A DNA stretch of 64,000 nt, from positions 1,178,001 through 1,242,000 of the forward strand of contig NC_009719.1 in assembly GCF_000017565.1 (NCBI RefSeq), in the 5' to 3' direction. The notes under the pieces were generated by a model, which worked only from the letters and a program-made list of their open reading frames with translations, ran no database searches and was not told the origin of the DNA. Below, one piece after another: positions 7,803-15,548 of this stretch; the stretch's first letter is position 1; each line of letters starts with the position of its first letter. The position numbers were made by a program, and so were the translations under genes. This DNA comes from Parvibaculum lavamentivorans DS-1 (GTDB lineage Bacteria > Pseudomonadota > Alphaproteobacteria > Parvibaculales > Parvibaculaceae).

Positions 7803-8815
7803 GGCGTGGAATGCGCTTCCTCGCCGGTCTTTTCGTCGCCGTCTTTTGCACCGCGGCCTGCGCACCGAGGCTTATGGCAGTCGGCGAACCCGTCTTTGAC
7901 CCAAGGCTCGAAGTTGTGGCGGCCTCCACCACTGCTGTCATGGCCGATGGTGCAACGCTTCCACTGCTCGTCTTTCAGGCGCAGGAGCCGCGCGCGGTCG
8001 TCGTCGCCCTTCATGGCTTCAACGATTATTCAAATTCGTTTTCGGATCCGGGCCCGGGGCCTTGGCTCGCGGCCCAGGGCATTTCAGTCTACGCGATCGA
8101 TCAGCGGGGTTTCGGCCGCGCGCCGGGGCAGGGGCTCTGGGCGGGCGATACGCGCATGGCGGAAGACGCCGCAAGTGCGGTGAAGCTGGTGCGCAGCCGT
8201 TACCCGGACCTCCCCGTCTATCTGCTCGGCACCAGCATGGGCGGCGCCGTAGCAATGCGAACGATGACGCTTCCGGACCCGCCCGAAGTGGATGGGCTCA
8301 TCTTGTCGGCCCCGGCAGTCTGGGGCTGGCGTTCAATGAATGATTTTTACAAGGTCGTGCTCTGGGCGTCCGCGCGTGTCGTGCCGTCGTATAAGGTAAC
8401 GGGGCGCGGGCTCCAGATAATGCCTTCGGACAATGTCGAGATGCTTCGTGCCCTTGGGCGTGACCCGTTGGTCATCAAGGCGACGCGTATCGATACGATC
8501 TATGGGCTCGTCGATCTCATGGATAGCGCCTATGCGGCCGCGGCTCATCTGGATGTACCGGTGCTTCTTCTCTATGGCGCTAAAGATGAGATCGTGCCTG
8601 CGCCGCCAGTCGGTGAAGCACTTGCCGCCATGAGGCGCGCTGGCACGGACGTTGACGTAGCGTGCTACCCTGACGGCTATCACATGCTGCTGCGCGACCT
8701 GCAACGCGAAATCGTATGGCAGGACATTGCTGCTTGGATCGGAAGTACGCAGACAGCTCTGCCCTCGGGCCTTGACGATATAGAACCTTGCGGGCTGCAT
8801 CCGGACGCCTGGTGA
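7799..8815 (+). CDS. alpha/beta hydrolase lipoprotein (S33/lysophospholipase-like)
   Basis: A 338-residue alpha/beta hydrolase with a lipoprotein signal: hydrophobic FLAGLFVAVFC leading to a lipobox TAAC, so it is likely anchored to a membrane facing the periplasm. The core matches the Hydrolase_4 (serine aminopeptidase S33/monoacylglycerol lipase-like) type: VALHGFNDYSNSF, AIDQRGFG, nucleophile Ser in LGTSMGGAV, Asp in GAKDEIV and His in DGYHMLL. The start shown overlaps the upstream stop as ATGA with GGAAG before it; an in-frame ATG at 7781 is the alternative. It is convergent with the patatin-like gene. Probable esterase or monoacylglycerol lipase. Confidence 0.85.
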   Translation: MRRGMRFLAGLFVAVFCTAACAPRLMAVGEPVFDPRLEVVAASTTAVMADGATLPLLVFQAQEPRAVVVALHGFNDYSNSFSDPGPGPWLAAQGISVYAIDQRGFGRAPGQGLWAGDTRMAEDAASAVKLVRSRYPDLPVYLLGTSMGGAVAMRTMTLPDPPEVDGLILSAPAVWGWRSMNDFYKVVLWASARVVPSYKVTGRGLQIMPSDNVEMLRALGRDPLVIKATRIDTIYGLVDLMDSAYAAAAHLDVPVLLLYGAKDEIVPAPPVGEALAAMRRAGTDVDVACYPDGYHMLLRDLQREIVWQDIAAWIGSTQTALPSGLDDIEPCGLHPDAW

Positions 8816-8825
8816 GCGGATGAGC

Positions 8826-11282
8826 TTATGCGTTCTGGAAGATCGCCGCTTCTTCGTCGGCCTTCTCGTCGCCAAACCGGATTTTGATCTCCCTTTCGAG
8901 ATCGGCCATGAGCTCGGGCACATTGGCGAGGTGCGGCCGTTCCGCCTTTATGATTGAACGGAAAAGCTTCGCCTTCAATTGCGCCAGGTCGATGCCCGAT
9001 TTCGCCACGGCCCCGGGTGCGCTGCTCGCCACGATGTCGACCAGCCTGTCTGCAGCGTGAAGCCGCCCCCATAGATAATCATTCTCTCTGGCGCGGCGGC
9101 TGAAAAAGGCGGCGAAGTAGCCGAGGTCGCGGCCCATCAGTGTCGCCGGTGCGCCGCCCTCGCGGATCGCCTTGGCGTCTTCCGGGCTGATGCGGTCCAC
9201 CTGCACCGTGTCCACATCGTCGAGATCCTGCCATTTGTTGAGCGGCAGCGTCAGCACATCGAAAAATGGAAACCCGACATATGCTTGCAGCAGTTCGACG
9301 CGAACTTCCGCCGGAAGCGGCATCTGGGCGAGCTGCGTAAAGGCCTCATCCACTTCGCGGTCGAGGCCGACAAGGTTCAGCCTCGGTGCGACATGCGCCG
9401 TGAAGCCATCGATTTCGTGGGGTTCGGCCACGCCGTCATCATAGATCGCCTTGCACAGAAGCGTTGTTTCAGTCGAGCGCAGCCGCGTCCTGGTTTCTGA
9501 CTGCAGCCGTTCGAGGCTTCTGTAAAGCTGTGCCTTGAAATCGTCGAGGGCATCGGGATTGTAATAAATGTTCTCGCCTGCCCCGATCCCTTCATAGAGT
9601 TCGTTGAGACGCCGAACCACGAAGCGCAGCCGCCTCACGCGGAAGCCGACATCGAACTCGCGCAGGAAGCGCACCCAGGAGTCTTCCTTGCTGGGCTCCA
9701 TGCCCTGCGTCGCGTGGGTAAACCAGTGCACAGGAAAAATCTCGCGCTCTTTCGCCCACGCTTCCACTGCGCGCGAAAGGGCAAGCCGGTCGCTGGGGTG
9801 ATGCACCGCCTCGCTCAGATCGGCGATGATCCCGGTGATCTGGTCTAGCACCGAGGAAACCTTGAGCTGAATGTATGCGTCATACGCATATCCCGCCTCG
9901 AGCGCCGCCTGCGCGTTGGCACTGTTCCTGAGCGAGGCCAGAAGCTCGGGCGTCGGGTCTGTCAGCGCCTTTCCGTCGAAAAGGCGTGCGATCCGCTGGC
10001 GAACATGAGGCCGCGTTGCGGATACGATTTGCCGGTAGCGCCTCACGCGCTCTGAAAAATCGTGCAGAGCTTCCAGCTCATCGCGCACCGGCTGGTTTCG
10101 GGGAATATCGGAGAGCGCACCGCGTATCGTATGGAAAAATCCGGGTGCTGCACCGCCAGCTTCCAGGCGACCGCCCTTCGGATCAGGGTCGATATAGACC
10201 ACGCGCCTGTCCACTTCCCGGTAAGCGGGCCGCCCGCGAATGGCCGTGATGGCCTCGGCGAAAGGTTTGTTGTTGAGAACGCTGCCATCGATGAAAGAGG
10301 CTTTCACGGGGTCGGAGCCTGCCGCGATCAACGGCTTGAAGTTCTCGTGCAGAAATTCCTCGCGCGTGGACCACTCCAGTTCGCGGTCATTGAGAACCTT
10401 CTCGATCTCTCCTATTCGCGCCGGTGGAAAAGCACCGGGAAATGACGATGTCGCCCGCGCGGCAAAAACGAGGCCTGGTACATGCTCGCGATCGAAATCG
10501 CTGTCGATGGCGCCGCTCGGGTGCTGGAAGTAGGAAAATTTCAGGATATGCCTGTGCTCCCGCTCCCGGATTGAAACGGGATCATGCAGGGGGATATGTT
10601 GGCTGTAGCCGTGAAAATCGGTCACTGAGACGATGAGGTCGAGCCGATGTCCTGTCGGCAGCAGTGACGCATTTGCCGGTGCTGCCTCGCCCATGGAGAG
10701 GCAGGCATCGAGCAGCATTCCGCTCATGATCGCGCCGGAAAAGGGCGGTTGAAACCATCGCGAGCGCGTAAAGAGTTGCAGCTTTTGACGCATCTCGATG
10801 TCGGGCGCATAGCGCGAAAGCCATTTGTCGGTCAGCCCCCAGAAAATGGGCTTCATGAAAAGCTTGTCCCACTTTCCGGCGAGGTGCTTCTCGTCCATCA
10901 GCGCCACGATATCCGCCTGCTCCAGCCACATTTTTCGGTGCGAATCCATCGGCAGGTCGTGCGCCAGCGCGCGCGCCAGCAATACGCCGTTGATCCCACC
11001 GGCCGAAGCGCCCGCGATCGTGTCGACGAAGACGCGCAGCTCGAGTGACTGGCCGATCGCCTGGATTAACTCGAAATAGAGTTCTTCGGTATCCGTCTCC
11101 CGGTCGTCGTGATCCACGTCGAGATAGGTGGCGGAAGCCTGGTGCGAGCGGGCGAGGTCGTGGTGATAGACACGTGACGCCCGGACGAGCTTCAGAATTT
11201 CCTTCGTCACCCCGTGCATATAGACGGCAAGAGAGACGCCGCCGTAGCACACCAGAGCGAGCCTGAGTTCCTTTTCCTTCAT
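8826..11282 (-). CDS. large patatin-like protein (TIGR03607 type)
   Basis: An 818-residue protein with an N-terminal patatin phospholipase domain. The glycine-rich oxyanion segment is CYGGVSLAVYMHG (about residues 12-24), the nucleophile Ser93 lies in AGASAGGINGV and the catalytic Asp332 in FIDGSVLNNKP, so the Ser-Asp dyad is intact. The length and the opening match the patatin-related TIGR03607 family, about twice a normal patatin; the C-terminal 450 residues are helical and Arg-rich with no recognised domain. No signal peptide, so presumably cytoplasmic or membrane-surface. It likely hydrolyses an acyl ester of a lipid. It is convergent with the lipoprotein hydrolase gene, 10 bases apart. 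Confidence 0.9.
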   Translation of the reverse strand: MKEKELRLALVCYGGVSLAVYMHGVTKEILKLVRASRVYHHDLARSHQASATYLDVDHDDRETDTEELYFELIQAIGQSLELRVFVDTIAGASAGGINGVLLARALAHDLPMDSHRKMWLEQADIVALMDEKHLAGKWDKLFMKPIFWGLTDKWLSRYAPDIEMRQKLQLFTRSRWFQPPFSGAIMSGMLLDACLSMGEAAPANASLLPTGHRLDLIVSVTDFHGYSQHIPLHDPVSIREREHRHILKFSYFQHPSGAIDSDFDREHVPGLVFAARATSSFPGAFPPARIGEIEKVLNDRELEWSTREEFLHENFKPLIAAGSDPVKASFIDGSVLNNKPFAEAITAIRGRPAYREVDRRVVYIDPDPKGGRLEAGGAAPGFFHTIRGALSDIPRNQPVRDELEALHDFSERVRRYRQIVSATRPHVRQRIARLFDGKALTDPTPELLASLRNSANAQAALEAGYAYDAYIQLKVSSVLDQITGIIADLSEAVHHPSDRLALSRAVEAWAKEREIFPVHWFTHATQGMEPSKEDSWVRFLREFDVGFRVRRLRFVVRRLNELYEGIGAGENIYYNPDALDDFKAQLYRSLERLQSETRTRLRSTETTLLCKAIYDDGVAEPHEIDGFTAHVAPRLNLVGLDREVDEAFTQLAQMPLPAEVRVELLQAYVGFPFFDVLTLPLNKWQDLDDVDTVQVDRISPEDAKAIREGGAPATLMGRDLGYFAAFFSRRARENDYLWGRLHAADRLVDIVASSAPGAVAKSGIDLAQLKAKLFRSIIKAERPHLANVPELMADLEREIKIRFGDEKADEEAAIFQNA

Positions 11283-11700
11283 ATGCCCGTCACCGCCCGG
11301 ATCGCCGCCCCCGCATGCAAGGTGCGGGCTGGAATTGCTGACAGTTTAGAGGACCAGACTTTCATGACCAATTAACGTTATTGCCGCGATTTGTACGCGG
11401 GCTCCCTTTCGCAGTCTGTGCCTGATAGGTCCTATCACGCTGATTTTAAAGAATTTTCGGCGGTAAACCTGGAACGTATCTCGCCATCAACCTGCCCCCG
11501 TTCTTCGACGAGCCGACAATTTTTCGCTGCTTCCAGAGCCGCGCGCGGCCTCATACCAATGTATGCTTTTCTGGCACCGCCCCGTGCCCACAATGCCAGC
11601 CGAAACGACCAGGCCGGAGGGAGGCACTAATGCACGAGGCAAGTGATGGGCAAGTTTCAACAGGGGCCGGCCTCGATGGTCGGCGGGGTGGCAGGCCGAA
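11283..11700. other. intergenic region between divergent genes
   Basis: This 418-base stretch lies between the patatin gene (leftward) and the histidine kinase gene (rightward) and should hold both promoters. It is richer in A+T around 11370-11480. A perfect inverted repeat CATAC-N4-GTATG sits at 11552-11565 and could be an operator. A rightward 79-codon frame at 11391-11630 has no ribosome site or family resemblance. I see no RNA gene or repeat element. Confidence 0.5.
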
Positions 11701-13188
11701 ATGTCTTCGAGCAGCCCGCAAACCGCAAAGCAGCCGGCCGATGATGTTGCGTCTGTTATTGTGCGCCCCGGCACGGGTGCACTCATGACGAACACGCTCT
11801 ACCGCCTTGCCGCCGTCGCGATGGCGGTTTTCATCTTTCTGGTCGACTTGTCACCTATCGCTGGCGCGGTTGCTGTTCTCTATGTTCTCGTTATCCTCAC
11901 CGCATCTCGGGTGCAACGTGTCGAGGAAATCGTCGCCGCCGCCAGTCTCAGCATTGCACTGACCATCGCGGCTTATCTTCTGTCCCACGATCTCGGTACG
12001 CTGGGGCCCGCTACGCTGCGGGCCGGTGTCAGCATCGGCGCCATCGCCATCGCGACGCTGCTTACGCTTCAGAATCTCGCCGCCACCCGTGCGCTGTCGT
12101 CGCAGGCGCGCCTGCTCAACTTGTCGCACGACATGATGTTCGCGCGAGATCCGTCCGGTCTCGTCACGTTCTGGAACCACGCCGCGGAAGCCACTTATGG
12201 CTGGGCGGCCTCCGAGGCGGTCGGCCGCTCCGCCGATGAGTTGCTCCAGACGCGATATCCCGAAAACCGCGATGCCATCGAGACATGCGTGATCGGGAGC
12301 GGCCGGTGGGAGGGGACGCTTGAACACCGCACAAGAACCGGGGCATGGCTCGTCCTCGAAAGCCGGTGGGCAGCGGAGTACGACAGTCGCGGCCGCATGG
12401 TCCGCGTACTGGAGACCCACACCGACGTCACGGAGCGCAACCAGGCCCAGGATTCGCTTAATCTGGCGCGGGCCGAATTGGCCCATGCCACACGCGTGGC
12501 GACCCTTGGCGAGCTGACCGCGTCCATCGCACATGAGGTCAACCAGCCATTGATGGCGGTCGTCACCAACGGCGAAGCCGGCCTGCGGTGGCTGCGCCGC
12601 GATCCGCCCGATTTGACGGAAGTCGAAATGGCAATCGGGCAGGTGGTTGCCGAGGGCCGCCGCGCCGGTGAGATCGTCAAGCGGGTCCGGGAGTTTCTCA
12701 GGAAGGCCCCGTCGCGTCCCGCGGATATCGACGTCCTATCTCTCGTCGAGGACGCAGCCGCACTGGTCCGACATGATCTCGCCCGCGCAGAGGTTACCCT
12801 CACCTTGGCCATCGAGCCGGATATTCCGAAGATTCGAGGCGACCGGGTCCAGTTCCAGCAGGTGCTGGTCAATCTGATGGTGAACGCGGCTCAGGCGATG
12901 GCCGACCGGACGCTGCCCCGCCGTCTCGCGGTCGATGCGAGGCGGAACGGAACGGCGGCGGTCGAAGTCCTCGTCAGGGACAACGGTCCCGGTATCGCTC
13001 CGGAACATCTGGAGCGTCTGTTCGAACCCTTCTTCACAACAAAACCGGACGGCATGGGCATGGGGCTCGCGATCTGTCGCACCACGGCAGAAACATATGG
13101 CGCCACCCTCTCGGTCGAGAGCGTCTTGCACGAAGGCACGGCCTTCCGCTTCTCCATTCCCGTCATGCAGCAGGAGATGAAGCCATGA
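11701..13188 (+). CDS. membrane PAS sensor histidine kinase
   Basis: A 495-residue sensor kinase. After a polar N-terminus come about four hydrophobic segments (residues 36-127), then a PAS domain (SHDMMFARDPSGLVTFWNHAAEATYGW, about 142-168; ending with ETHTDVTERNQAQ), then the dimerisation helix with phospho-acceptor His278 in TASIAHEVNQPLMAV, and the ATPase domain with VNLMVNAAQAM, DNGPGI and GMGMGLAICR. The EVNQPL form is typical of FixL/TodS-like kinases that pair with FixJ-type regulators. The start could instead be ATG 11785, which removes 28 residues. It overlaps the next gene as ATGA, so it is cotranscribed with a regulator that is now broken. Confidence 0.9.
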   Translation: MSSSSPQTAKQPADDVASVIVRPGTGALMTNTLYRLAAVAMAVFIFLVDLSPIAGAVAVLYVLVILTASRVQRVEEIVAAASLSIALTIAAYLLSHDLGTLGPATLRAGVSIGAIAIATLLTLQNLAATRALSSQARLLNLSHDMMFARDPSGLVTFWNHAAEATYGWAASEAVGRSADELLQTRYPENRDAIETCVIGSGRWEGTLEHRTRTGAWLVLESRWAAEYDSRGRMVRVLETHTDVTERNQAQDSLNLARAELAHATRVATLGELTASIAHEVNQPLMAVVTNGEAGLRWLRRDPPDLTEVEMAIGQVVAEGRRAGEIVKRVREFLRKAPSRPADIDVLSLVEDAAALVRHDLARAEVTLTLAIEPDIPKIRGDRVQFQQVLVNLMVNAAQAMADRTLPRRLAVDARRNGTAAVEVLVRDNGPGIAPEHLERLFEPFFTTKPDGMGMGLAICRTTAETYGATLSVESVLHEGTAFRFSIPVMQQEMKP

Positions 13189-13551
13189 TCCGAAATTCCG
13201 CAAGGAGCGTGCCTCCGGCTCCGGAAGGACCGTTCGTCGCGGTCGTCGATGACGAACAGCCCGTCCGCCAGGCCCTGGACAGCCTCTTCCGCTCGATGGG
13301 GCTCGCGACACGGTTGTTCGCGTCGCCCGCGGAGTTGCTGGCGGCCGACCTGCCGGGCACCGAAGGCTGCCTCGTACTCGATATACGTCTGCCCGGCATC
13401 AACGGTGATGAACAAGCAGGTCGCGGGCATGATGGGCCTCAGCGAGATCACGGTGAAGATTCATCGTGGAAATGTCATGCGCAAGATGGCCGCCAAGTCC
13501 CTGGCGGATCTCGTCCGGCAGGCAGAGCTGCTGGGTCTTCCCCGCCCTTGA
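13185..13551 (+). pseudogene. FixJ/TodT-type response regulator, internally deleted and frameshifted
   Basis: The frame starting at 13185 (ATGA overlap with the kinase stop) encodes the first half of a receiver: VVDDEQPVRQALDSLF and the phospho-acceptor Asp66 in LVLDIRLPGING. At about 13403-13409 similarity jumps to the other frame, which encodes the end of a LuxR-type DNA-binding domain: NKQVAGMMGLSEITVKIHRG then VMRKMAAKSLADLV, finishing at the TGA before 13552. A complete FixJ-like protein would have about 95-100 more codons at the junction. The original frame runs on to 13577 in nonsense. An out-of-frame deletion fits better than a sequencing slip. The product would lack half the receiver and the first part of the HTH, so it should be inactive. 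Confidence 0.8.
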
Positions 13552-13665
13552 GGCACATCGGGCAAACCTCTGTATAATTCCAAGGCGGGCCGCAATCCGC
13601 CATACCGAGATCATGGCAACGCACTGCTTTGTTTTCGTGCCAGACCGCACGAAGGACCGTTAATA

Positions 13666-14037
13666 ATGTTAAAAATTCCGACAGTCGCGATCGTCGACGA
13701 CGACGGCGGCGTCCGCACATCCCTGACCAGCCTCGTCAGGTCGCTCGGCTACCAGGTCCGCGCTTATACCTCGGCGCGCGAGTTCCTCGACGACAAGCAA
13801 TCGCCGGAGCCCGACTGCATGATAGCGGACATCCAGATGCCGCATATGACGGGCGATCGGTTGCAGGCTGTTCTGAGCTCCAGCGGCCGGTCCTTCCCGA
13901 TCATCTTCATGACCGCCTTCCCAAGCGAAGCGGTACGGGATCGCGTTATGGCTGCCGGCGCCCGGGATTATCTCGAAAAACCCCCCGACAGCGACGTGAT
14001 CGCCCGTCGGCTCGCCGATCTGTTGGGCCCCCGATAG
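13666..14037 (+). CDS. single-domain response regulator (CheY-like receiver)
   Basis: A 123-residue stand-alone receiver. It has the acidic pair in AIVDDDGGVRTSL, phospho-acceptor Asp in MIADIQMPHMTG (about residue 55), the Thr in IIFMTAFPSE and the Lys in YLEKPPDSD, so all phosphorylation residues are present. There is no output domain. It resembles the receiver half of FixJ-type regulators. AAGGA lies 9 bases upstream of the ATG. With the preceding FixJ-type gene broken, this is the only intact receiver beside the kinase; it may act as a phosphate sink or through protein contacts. Confidence 0.88.
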   Translation: MLKIPTVAIVDDDGGVRTSLTSLVRSLGYQVRAYTSAREFLDDKQSPEPDCMIADIQMPHMTGDRLQAVLSSSGRSFPIIFMTAFPSEAVRDRVMAAGARDYLEKPPDSDVIARRLADLLGPR

Positions 14038-14136
14038 TCCTCATACCTTCGGATGAACAAAGCCGACGAGCGTACAATATACATGTGACCCGGGGCCTTC
14101 TAGCTTGCTCACCGTTCGATAGATGGGGAGCGGTTC

Positions 14137-15165
14137 ATGAGAGAAGACGCAGAAACAACCCTGATGCCTGATCTTTCCAGGGCAGCGTCGCTGGACGCGA
14201 ATGCCCTTTCGCGCCGCCAGCTGTTGGTGCTGGCCGCAGCGGGAGGAGCGGCTTCCATCATTTCTTCCGTCCCGGGCTTCGCCTCGGCCTCGCCATTGAC
14301 CCAGAATCTCACAGGAGATGTACCGATGACTAGCTACGTAACCACCAGGGATGGCGTCGATATTTTCTATAAGGACTGGGGGCCGAAGGATGCGCAGCCA
14401 ATCATGTTTCATCATGGCTGGCCGCTCTCGTCCGACGACTGGGACGCACAGATGCTCTTTTTCGTCCAGAATGGCTATCGCGTGGTTGCTCATGATCGGC
14501 GCGGTCACGGGCGTTCGAGTCAGGTCTCCGAAGGCCACGATATGGACCACTACGCCGCCGATGCTTTCGCCGTCGTCGAGCACCTCGATCTGAAGAATGT
14601 CGTTCATATCGGACACTCGACCGGCGGCGGCGAAGTCGCCCGTTATGTGGCGAAGTTCGGCCAGCCGGCGGGCCGCGTTGCGAAGGCAGTGCTGGTCAGC
14701 GCCGTTCCGCCGCTAATGGTCAAGACGGAGGCCAATCCGGGTGGGACACCGATAGAGGTTTTCGACGGCTTTCGTGCTGCACTGGTGGCCAACCGGGCGC
14801 AGTTCTACCTCGACGTCGCGTCCGGTCCCTTCTACGGCTTTAATCGCGAAGGCGTGAAGGCATCGCAGGGTGTGATCGGCAATTGGTGGCGGCAAGGCAT
14901 GAACGGCAGCGCCAAGGCGCACTATGACGGCATCAAGGCCTTCTCAGAGACCGACCAGACCGAAGATCTGAAAGCAATCTCGGTGCCGGTGCTCGTTACG
15001 CATGGTGACGACGATCAGATCGTTCCGTACAAGGACGCCAGCCTTCTCAGCGTCAAGCTGGTACAAAACGGAACGCTCAAGATTTACCCCGGCTTTTCGC
15101 ATGGCATGCTGACCACGCAGGCCGAAACTCTTAATCCCGACCTGCTGGCTTTTGTGAAGAGCTAG
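14137..15165 (+). CDS. alpha/beta hydrolase (non-haem chloroperoxidase/arylesterase type) with Tat leader
   Basis: A 342-residue protein. Residues 1-53 form a twin-arginine leader: [16 protein letters not shown] followed by a likely cleavage after GFASA. From residue 64 the sequence ([19 protein letters not shown]) is the normal N-terminus of cofactor-free haloperoxidase/arylesterase hydrolases, with oxyanion HHGWPLS, nucleophile Ser in GHSTGGGE, Asp in GDDDQIV and His in GFSHGM. GGGGAG lies upstream of the first ATG, but an internal ATG at 14326 also has a strong AGGAG site. Predicted to be an exported esterase or perhydrolase; a cytoplasmic form is possible. It follows the two-component genes by 99 bases. 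Confidence 0.88.
   Translation: MREDAETTLMPDLSRAASLDANALSRRQLLVLAAAGGAASIISSVPGFASASPLTQNLTGDVPMTSYVTTRDGVDIFYKDWGPKDAQPIMFHHGWPLSSDDWDAQMLFFVQNGYRVVAHDRRGHGRSSQVSEGHDMDHYAADAFAVVEHLDLKNVVHIGHSTGGGEVARYVAKFGQPAGRVAKAVLVSAVPPLMVKTEANPGGTPIEVFDGFRAALVANRAQFYLDVASGPFYGFNREGVKASQGVIGNWWRQGMNGSAKAHYDGIKAFSETDQTEDLKAISVPVLVTHGDDDQIVPYKDASLLSVKLVQNGTLKIYPGFSHGMLTTQAETLNPDLLAFVKS
14313..14328 (+). promoter_or_regulatory. internal Shine-Dalgarno and start codon within the hydrolase gene
   Basis: AGGAG at 14313-14317 stands 8 bases before an in-frame ATG at 14326. Translation from here gives the hydrolase without its Tat leader, exactly at the point where leaderless family members begin. It may be a relic of the ancestral start or a second, active start. 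Confidence 0.55.
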
Positions 15166-15197
15166 GCTGACGTGACAGACGCGCGACACCCTGACAG

Positions 15198-15230
15198 GCG
15201 GAAGCATGAAACGCCTCATGCTTCTGCCGC
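15198..15230 (+). terminator. hairpin after the hydrolase gene
   Basis: A perfect 9-base stem, GAAGCATGA (15201-15209) with TCATGCTTC (15216-15224), loop AACGCC, flanked by GGCG and CCGC. It is 33 bases after the hydrolase stop. No T-run follows, so it is at best a weak intrinsic terminator or an mRNA-end stabiliser. Confidence 0.4.
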
Positions 15231-15338
15231 CACACGTTTGCGCATAGGGGGTTTTGAGAAGCGCCTGACGAGAGTTGCGGCGAACGGCAACCTGCGAGCG
15301 CCGAAGATCTAACCCATTGAATTTTCTTCTGAATTCAG

Positions 15339-15414
15339 TGGTGGACGGTACTGGACTCGAACCAGTGACCCCTGCGATGTGAACACAGTGCTCTACCAAC
15401 TGAGCTAACCGTCC
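15339..15414 (-). tRNA. tRNA-Val (anticodon CAC)
   Basis: Read on the minus strand the 76 bases fold as a complete cloverleaf: acceptor GGACGGT pairs with ACCGTCC, the D arm contains TAGCTCAGTTGGTAGAGC, the anticodon stem CTGTG/CGCAG closes a loop TTCACAT with anticodon CAC, and the T arm is ACTGG-TTCGAGT-CCAGT. The 3' CCA is encoded. Anticodon CAC reads GUG, so this is a valine tRNA. It stands alone between the hydrolase and DUF3047 genes. Confidence 0.95.
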
Positions 15415-15548
15415 GTCCGAGGTGCCCGTCTATAGGCTTTGCGCCCTCGCCAAGTCAAGCCGTAGTCGGCCTGCTTTTGCGCCCCTCTTCATGCGGTATG
15501 CTGTCCGGCAAACGCGGCGGCAGGCCGGGAGGAAGGGGAGGGGCGAGC

